Below are positions 58,306 to 64,000 of a stretch of 64,000 bases of DNA, one piece after another. The position numbers and the translations under genes are program-made. The stretch is from Schlesneria paludicola DSM 18645. GTDB taxonomy: Bacteria; Planctomycetota; Planctomycetia; Planctomycetales; Planctomycetaceae. The notes beneath the pieces were generated by a model that saw only the letters and a program-made list of their open reading frames with translations, was not told the origin of the DNA and searched no databases. Positions within the stretch are counted from its first letter, which is position 1; every line of letters starts with the position of its first letter. The stretch covers positions 3,114,716 through 3,178,715 of the forward strand of contig NZ_JH636434.1 in the NCBI RefSeq assembly GCF_000255655.1, given 5' to 3'.

Positions 58306-59073
58306 TTACCGCGCCACGAACTCACTTTGTACCCAACCATCGCCAATTGATTCAAAGTGTCCGAAGACCCATCCCGAGACTTCGCTGAGCACTCGGAATT
58401 CTGCCCCGTCGCGTAGCGGTTGATCAAAGGCGGCGTCGTACGACTGGCCCATTCCTTTCCGCGCAATGGTCTCGCCGGTAATGACCGCTCTGGTGGAATT
58501 CACCACCTGATCGTAGCAAAGCCACGTGTCGACACCGATCGCAGCGGAGCAAAACAAAAGCACGGCCGTGATGATCTGCAGACGAGGACGGCGCAGCAAC
58601 ACCGCCGCGCACGCCGTCACCGCGGCCAGAATCAATCCACCGAACAACCAGCGAACTTTCGCCGGGAACGATATCCAATCCGTCCAGAAGAGGACGTGTG
58701 ACCACCACATTCTCTCAGGCTCATGAAGACGGCCCGGCGCGGCAATCAGGGCCTGCTCGAGATTTGCGGTCAAGTACGGATCGCGCGGGCGATAAGGCAC
58801 CGCCTTTCGATAGTTCAGGATGGCTCGTCCGAATTCGCCAGTACGATAATAGGCATTGCCGAGGTTGTAGTAGACCGCCCCGTTGACGTATCCATCCGCC
58901 AGGATCGACTCAAGGATGTGAGCCGATTCTCGGTAGTCATCGGGTGACGTGGCGGTATCGAACCGCTCGAGCGCTTTGACGAACGCCCGTTCGCGGTCAC
59001 CCGATTCAAGTGCCCACGAACGGGTCGAGCAGACAATCACCGCACATATCGCCACGAGGAAATGTCGATTCAC
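58306..59073 (-). CDS. batE: BatE-like TPR and SH3-like membrane protein
   Basis: 255 residues from GTG 59073. A signal peptide (1-22) is followed by a TPR unit (about 55-95, GAVYYNLGNAYYRTGEFGRAILNYRKAVPYRP), two membrane helices (about 140-180) and a C-terminal SH3-like domain (QPLRDGAEFRVLSEVSGWVFGHFESIGDGWVQ). This order matches BatE of the Bacteroides aerotolerance operon. It starts 3 bases after the batD stop, so the two are translationally coupled. The Bat complex is tied to oxidative-stress survival, but its mechanism is unresolved. Confidence 0.85.
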   Translation of the reverse strand: MNRHFLVAICAVIVCSTRSWALESGDRERAFVKALERFDTATSPDDYRESAHILESILADGYVNGAVYYNLGNAYYRTGEFGRAILNYRKAVPYRPRDPYLTANLEQALIAAPGRLHEPERMWWSHVLFWTDWISFPAKVRWLFGGLILAAVTACAAVLLRRPRLQIITAVLLFCSAAIGVDTWLCYDQVVNSTRAVITGETIARKGMGQSYDAAFDQPLRDGAEFRVLSEVSGWVFGHFESIGDGWVQSEFVAR

Positions 59074-59076
59074 GGC

Positions 59077-61014
59077 TCAAACCCCTCGCTCAAGATAGGG
59101 CGTCAGCTTGGCAATGACTGCTTCGGCCGTTTCAATCGTGACCCGCGGATCGTTGACGGATCCCCCTGCACCATATTCAGCGGCTTCGATCGCCTCCAAA
59201 AGCTGTCGAACCGCCTGCCCCACGTCCGCAGGAACCGAGGCGTTGGTAAGTGCCGCGTCGACGTCCGTCGAGGTGAGCCCTTCAGCAATTCGATTTTGCA
59301 TATCCGCCACAAACCCAATCAGCGCCGCACGAACCTGCACGAAAGCGTCGCGCGTCTGATGTTGTGCCAGCGCTTGTCGCGCCGCTGCCAGCCGTTGCTG
59401 GGCATGACGACGGGCTCGCTGTCGGCGCATCCAACCCGCGTCCGATGATTTATGCCGATAGTAGGTCACGAACGCCATCAGACACCCCGCGACACCCCAA
59501 ATTGCCGCAGTCGTCGTGATCCAGCCGACAAAATTGACACGTTGGTTTCGCAACTCTGAGGGATCCGTCACGTTCTGGAAAATCCCTTCGGTGCGCGTCT
59601 TGATGCTTGACGACGAGGCCGATGAGGGACTGCCCACAAGTTCCTCCGCAGAGACTTGGGATGCGTGACTGACGTCGAGAGGAACGGGGGCGGTTTCCTT
59701 TTCGAGGAATGTCTCTGACTTGGGATCGAACGTCGCAAACTTCAATGCCGGAATGCTGACGCCTGCATGTCGTGGACGAAGACCGTAGGCGAAGTGTTTT
59801 GTTGAACCTTCGACGCGTCCCGTCGGATTCTTGTCGATGAGCTCGAAGTCATCCGTCAGTCCCGGTACCGCCGACAAGTCAGGTGCCGAGATCAAGGACA
59901 GCGCCCCGCTTCGTTCGCCGCGCTCGAACTCCACCGTCAGCGTCAATGGATCGCCGACGCGCAGCTTTGTGGGGCTCGCATAAGCCCGCGCTGTGTATTC
60001 GCCAATCCCACCGCAGTAGGTCGATGGACGAGCCGCGGTTGGAATTTCGAGGACCTCGACCGAGATCGGTGCCGCACTCGCGACCAGACGCCGACCTGCG
60101 TACTCACCGCGTTCTTGCCCTGCGACGAAAGTTCCTTTAACAACCGCCGGGCCGAATGAATACGAACCTGTCTTCGCCGGTGTGAATGTCCGCGAAAGTT
60201 CATACACAAAATATCGAATCGGCGTCCCGTCCAATCCGTTCCGCGTTTCCCGCCCCTTCAGCCACCCAAACACATAGGCCCGCGCGGAATCGAAAATCGA
60301 TTGTGATCCGACATTGTTCAAGGTGAAACCAATTCCGTCATCGGCAACCTGAGGCCGCAACCACTGGTTCAGGTCGTCGGACTCCAGACCGCTATGTGGT
60401 TCGACCAGATTGACCTGAAGGTGCGGTGGACGCCGTCGGACCGGACTTAACGGATCGAGATTCGCATCGTTCGGCAGTGGCCTCACGAGAATTCGAGCCG
60501 TCACCGTGAACGGCTGCGTGGGGTAGACACGCGGGGGGGTGGCCGCCAGTTCCACCAGTACCAGATCTTGTTTTTCCGCTTCGATCACTCGTAGCGGCAG
60601 GGGGGTACTCGATAGAGTCTTCCCATCAATTTCAACTGAAACCGAGGGAATCGACAGGTCTCCCGCAAGTTTGGGCGTCAACTGGTACCGGTAGAGATGA
60701 CTGAACACATTCTGTTGACTGACTCGTCCATTGATGATGAACGTCGAAGATTGATTGCGAGACTCGTCTCCCTGCGACACGAAGTCGAACTGCTTCTTCA
60801 GCGGCGACATGTCGGGAGCAGTGGGATTCTTGGAGTTGCGAATCTCGACCTGAAACTCCACGCTTTCACCACTGAAGATTTCTTCGGCACTGGCTGCGAC
60901 GTGAATCTCGGGATCATCGGCAATCGAAATCCCACACTGGGCGCACCAGAACCAGGCGAGCGTGATTCCCGCGATGACGTGGCGACGAAACAAGACAGAA
61001 CCAAACACAGTCAT
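59077..61014 (-). CDS. batD: BatD-like oxygen-tolerance protein
   Basis: 645 residues from ATG 61014, whose A is shared with the preceding TAA stop (TAATG). A signal peptide (about 1-31) precedes several beta-sandwich domains (EIHVAASAEEIFSGESVEFQVEIRN and FTVTARILVRP blocks) and the BatD pattern YTARAYASPTKLRVGDPLTLTVEFERG. A membrane helix near 490-510 follows, then a cytoplasmic Arg/Gln-rich helical domain to the end. It sits between the BatB-BatC fusion and BatE in one coupled operon. Confidence 0.88.
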   Translation of the reverse strand: MTVFGSVLFRRHVIAGITLAWFWCAQCGISIADDPEIHVAASAEEIFSGESVEFQVEIRNSKNPTAPDMSPLKKQFDFVSQGDESRNQSSTFIINGRVSQQNVFSHLYRYQLTPKLAGDLSIPSVSVEIDGKTLSSTPLPLRVIEAEKQDLVLVELAATPPRVYPTQPFTVTARILVRPLPNDANLDPLSPVRRRPPHLQVNLVEPHSGLESDDLNQWLRPQVADDGIGFTLNNVGSQSIFDSARAYVFGWLKGRETRNGLDGTPIRYFVYELSRTFTPAKTGSYSFGPAVVKGTFVAGQERGEYAGRRLVASAAPISVEVLEIPTAARPSTYCGGIGEYTARAYASPTKLRVGDPLTLTVEFERGERSGALSLISAPDLSAVPGLTDDFELIDKNPTGRVEGSTKHFAYGLRPRHAGVSIPALKFATFDPKSETFLEKETAPVPLDVSHASQVSAEELVGSPSSASSSSIKTRTEGIFQNVTDPSELRNQRVNFVGWITTTAAIWGVAGCLMAFVTYYRHKSSDAGWMRRQRARRHAQQRLAAARQALAQHQTRDAFVQVRAALIGFVADMQNRIAEGLTSTDVDAALTNASVPADVGQAVRQLLEAIEAAEYGAGGSVNDPRVTIETAEAVIAKLTPYLERGV

Positions 61015-63905
61015 TACCAATCCTTGTCCACAGGCGCGCGTTCAAGGAATCGTGCATGCAGCTTCCGATCTCGCTCCCGTTTATCCTTTTGCCGTTCGCG
61101 AACTTTTCGCAACGCATCTTCAATGCGATCGTTCGAAACGGGTTCCTGCTGCGTTCCCTGATCGGGCCGCTCTTTCTTCTCGGCTCCCGTACCTCCCGAA
61201 TCGTGATCCTTCTTCTGCTCGCCAGGCTTCTTCTGCTCGTTCTTGTTGTTCTGTTCCTGTTCGTCCTCGTCCTTGTTTTTCTGCTCCTGATCATCAGGGT
61301 TTTGTTGCTGTGGATTCTTGGGTTGCGCCTGCTGGATCTCTTCCAGGATCTTTCGGGCCGTTTCCGCCTGCTGCGCGGCCGAAGCGGGATCCTTCTGACG
61401 CAGCGACTGGACGGCCGCATCCATTTGTTCCACAGCCTGAGGTGCAAGCTCCATTGCCTTGCGATAGCCCGCCTTCAACTGCTCCGGATCGACCTGGGCC
61501 GATGCGGGGTGTTCGCCAGCTTGCCCAGGTTTTTCGGTGCTGGCTCCGGCAGCTGTTCCCGCGGCCGTGGATTCCTCAACACGACTCAATTCGGCTTCCG
61601 CCTTTGGACCAAGCAGCCGGGCTCGCTTGAGGACCTGTAGCTGCTTCTCTTCGAGCTGCGAAAAGTCCTCGATAAAAAATTTCTCTGCGACCGACTTTGG
61701 ATCGGAAGTTGTGGCTGGTGAGGTGACAGGATCAGAAGTGTTGAGAAGATCGAGTGGATCGGCGGGCTCCGAAGTCGGATCTGCATTTTCACCGGCACGT
61801 TCATCACGATCACCACGCGGCGATAGAGTCCGCGCGATCGAAGTCTGTGCGGACAATTCGGCGGCCAGCAGCGGATGAAATGGAATCACCGCTTCCCAGA
61901 TCTTTTCCAGTTCCTCAATCGCCGTCTGTTGTTCTTTCGTCGATTTGCCGGCATCGCGTGCTCCTAAATGCCGCCCGGCCGCCGCCATCCGACTGCCGGC
62001 GGTATCCGCCCAGCCCTGAAGCAGGCTGATCCCTTCGTCGATCTCTTTCGTACTTGTCTGAGCCGCGGGCGCGCTCGGGTCGGCCGGTGGCCGCAACTCA
62101 TCGTCAATCTTTCCGCGCAGCGTCGGAATCTCTTCCCGAAGCTCGTCTTGAGCCACCTTCGATTCCGCGAATGCGTCGGACGTCGCTGTGTCAGAAAGAT
62201 CATCCACCGTCTTTCGGAGTGTCGTTTGTGATTGAATCAGAAACTCGAGAAACTGAATCAAATTGGATTCATCGCGACGCTTCTGGCGGTCGTACGCGCG
62301 CCACCGATCGGAGTAGTACTTGATCCATTGGCGAACGAGCTCAAGGTTGCGTCGCGACGCAGAATCATCGGGACGCAACTCCAGACAGTGACGATAAGCG
62401 GCGATCGCTTGCGAAAGTTGATCGAGTATGGCTTGCCGCTTTTCCGTGGGAACGGCTTCGGGTTGATCGCCGCAAAGCTGACGCGCCTGTTCGGCGGCAA
62501 GCGTTCCCAGATTGAAATGAGCCGCAGTCGCAATCGATCGATCAAGGCTAAGCCCTGCGCGCTGATAACATTCGCGTGCGCGATCGATGTCCCCTTTGCG
62601 ATGTGCGGCACAGGCTTCGTCAAACGCCGCAATGGCCGAGGCCGCCGTCGCCTTTTGCTTGTCGAGCTCCTGATTCGCCAACGCGAACTTTTCCAGCGCT
62701 TCGTCAAACTTTTCTTCTGCGAACAAACGCATTCCATCGCGAACCTGAACCGCCGGCTCGACAGCATGGCACGCATTCGTCGCCCCAGCGAAGAATCCCA
62801 TTAACAATAGGCCGGTTTTGACTGAGAGGGATGGGCGACGCGAGGCCGACCGATTGGTGCCGCTCGCGGGAATCGACGTCGCGTTGTCTCCTTCGTTTGA
62901 GAACAGGGCGGGACGACCGAACCGGCCGATACACAGATCGATTAGCAGCAGCAGCAGTGAAAGCCCCAGAAAGATCTGAAATCGTTCGGTCCTGCGAATT
63001 CGGTCCTGGCTGGCCGTCTCGCTGCCACGCCGCCCCTGCAAATAGTTTGTGTAGAGCTCACCCAGATCATACGAACGCGTACCGGCAGGAACATAAACTC
63101 CAGATGTCTTCAGCGCGATTTGCTGCAGCAGGTTGCCGTCAAGTTTGCTCCAGATTTGCTCGCCTTGATACTCGACAAACGAGTGCGAGTCGCTTTTCTG
63201 CGGCACACGCGCCCCGCGATCGGCATCGCCCAGGCCAATTGTAAAAATCGTGACGTGCCGTTCCGCAGCGGTGGCGGCGGCTTCAAGTGGATAGGACAAC
63301 TGATCCTCGCCGTCGGTAATCAGCAAGACGGCCTGATCTCGCTCTGATTTGGCACGGAAAACCTCTATCGCCTTTCGAATTGCGTCGCCGATCGCAGTCC
63401 CACCTCGAGGTGCGCTATCGGTATCTAGTTCTTCAAGCGCTCTGCGAAACGAATCGTAGTCCGCCGTCAGCGGGCACTTCACCACCGCCTGGCCAGCAAA
63501 CGCAATCAAACCGACTCGATCACCGCTCAACCGATTGATCAGGGATGAAACGTCGGCCTTCGCGCGGGCCAGACGCGTCGGTTGCACGTCGTCGGCCAGC
63601 ATCGAACGCGAGACATCAATCAGCACATAAAGGTCACTGCCTCGCGGTATGATCTGTTCGTGATGCAAACCAAAACGGGGTTGCGCCAGCGCCGCCAATC
63701 CGGCAATGATCGCCAGTTCCTGCAGAACCAGCTTGGACCACGACCGCACTGCGGACTCGTCCGGAAAGATTCGCGACCACATCGTCTTCGCTGCAAACGT
63801 TTGACGCGCAACGCGACGACGCTGGCTGGAATACCAGACCAATGCGAACCACGCTCCGCACAGCGGCAGAATCAGATAGAGCGCTTCGGGATGTTGCCAT
63901 TCCAT
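61014..63905 (-). CDS. BatB-BatC-like fusion: vWA, TPR and charged tail
   Basis: 963 residues from ATG 63905, which gives MEWQHPEALYLILPL, the usual BatA/B opening; the frame extends to 63944. Residues 1-75 hold two membrane helices. A vWA domain (about 90-275) has an intact MIDAS D97-V-S99-R-S101. A third helix lies near 313-333, and another after a linker (LLLMGFFAGATNACHA). TPR repeats follow (about 385-520), then a long helical region, and from about 865 a Gln/Asn/Lys/Glu-rich BatC-like tail. BatB and BatC are normally separate proteins. The stop overlaps the batD start. Confidence 0.87.
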   Translation of the reverse strand: MEWQHPEALYLILPLCGAWFALVWYSSQRRRVARQTFAAKTMWSRIFPDESAVRSWSKLVLQELAIIAGLAALAQPRFGLHHEQIIPRGSDLYVLIDVSRSMLADDVQPTRLARAKADVSSLINRLSGDRVGLIAFAGQAVVKCPLTADYDSFRRALEELDTDSAPRGGTAIGDAIRKAIEVFRAKSERDQAVLLITDGEDQLSYPLEAAATAAERHVTIFTIGLGDADRGARVPQKSDSHSFVEYQGEQIWSKLDGNLLQQIALKTSGVYVPAGTRSYDLGELYTNYLQGRRGSETASQDRIRRTERFQIFLGLSLLLLLIDLCIGRFGRPALFSNEGDNATSIPASGTNRSASRRPSLSVKTGLLLMGFFAGATNACHAVEPAVQVRDGMRLFAEEKFDEALEKFALANQELDKQKATAASAIAAFDEACAAHRKGDIDRARECYQRAGLSLDRSIATAAHFNLGTLAAEQARQLCGDQPEAVPTEKRQAILDQLSQAIAAYRHCLELRPDDSASRRNLELVRQWIKYYSDRWRAYDRQKRRDESNLIQFLEFLIQSQTTLRKTVDDLSDTATSDAFAESKVAQDELREEIPTLRGKIDDELRPPADPSAPAAQTSTKEIDEGISLLQGWADTAGSRMAAAGRHLGARDAGKSTKEQQTAIEELEKIWEAVIPFHPLLAAELSAQTSIARTLSPRGDRDERAGENADPTSEPADPLDLLNTSDPVTSPATTSDPKSVAEKFFIEDFSQLEEKQLQVLKRARLLGPKAEAELSRVEESTAAGTAAGASTEKPGQAGEHPASAQVDPEQLKAGYRKAMELAPQAVEQMDAAVQSLRQKDPASAAQQAETARKILEEIQQAQPKNPQQQNPDDQEQKNKDEDEQEQNNKNEQKKPGEQKKDHDSGGTGAEKKERPDQGTQQEPVSNDRIEDALRKVRERQKDKRERDRKLHARFLERAPVDKDW

Positions 63906-63957
63906 AGTCAACGGCTGTTTCCAATAAACCTCAAACAAGGACAATTCAGAGACGTTG

Positions 63958-64000
63958 TCAGGGCAATGAACGGAAACGCGTTTCGTTCAGCACGGCCACG
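63958..64000 (-). CDS. Possible C-terminal end of the preceding bat gene
   Basis: On the minus strand an open frame enters from the window edge and stops with TGA at 63958-63960, giving VAVLNETRFRSLP at its end. It lies 52 bases upstream of the BatB-BatC start, where batA would be expected. Only 13 codons are visible, and another frame stays open to 63908, so this is tentative. Confidence 0.3.
   Translation of the reverse strand, partial: VAVLNETRFRSLP

Noticed and set aside
61056-61640. A 194-codon hydrophobic plus-strand frame resembling a membrane protein
   Set aside because: It is the antisense of the Gln/Lys/Glu-rich tail of the BatB-BatC fusion; such codons read as Leu/Phe/Val on the other strand.

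Overview
The window is chromosomal DNA of a planctomycete. Clade-typical families are present: DUF1501, a DUF1549/DUF1553 protein with a planctomycete heme-c domain, a DUF1559 pseudopilin-like protein beside a small beta-sandwich lipoprotein, a sulfatase, and an ECF sigma factor paired with a Ser/Thr kinase. LptE- and BamD-like lipoproteins indicate a two-membrane cell. I see no tRNA, rRNA, CRISPR array, transposase or phage gene.

Layout. 1-1.95 kb: end of an unknown gene and an ArsP-like permease. 2.1-9.8 kb (minus): DUF2292 protein, DUF1501, heme-c DUF1549/1553, sulfatase, TTR-like lipoprotein, DUF1559 pseudopilin. 10.4-13.9 kb (minus): response regulator, histidine kinase, tRNA-dihydrouridine synthase. 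14.06-20.05 kb (plus, divergent from the two-component genes): DabA followed by two NuoL-like proteins, a DAB-type inorganic-carbon uptake locus. 20.3-27.7 kb: PAP2 phosphatase, aldolase-bicupin fusion, an unknown, a methyltransferase, a TadE/TadG/TadE trio, RsmD. 27.7-37 kb (minus): FtsK and a housekeeping run with pheA, tpiA, secG, yicC, gmk, rpoZ, coaC, coaB, plus an acidic small protein with a textbook terminator. 37.4-43.8 kb (plus): maf, ileS, a membrane-anchored unknown, coaE. 43.8-48.2 kb (minus): GT39-like membrane protein and a secreted metzincin-like protease. 48.8-57.2 kb (plus): a two-gene fused PilMNOP-like platform, ECF sigma/kinase pair, recO, BamD-like and LptE lipoproteins. 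57.2-64 kb (minus): aldo/keto reductase and a Bat (aerotolerance) operon with a BatB-BatC fusion.

The most interesting items are the three-gene DAB locus whose second NuoL-like subunit appears to lack key lysines; the condensed pilus/T2SS-type platform with Ig-like domains; a family of palindromic repeats of about 36-95 nt at three intergenic sites; the aldolase-bicupin fusion; and a kinase with HND in place of HRD. All calls are from reading the sequence; no database search was run.
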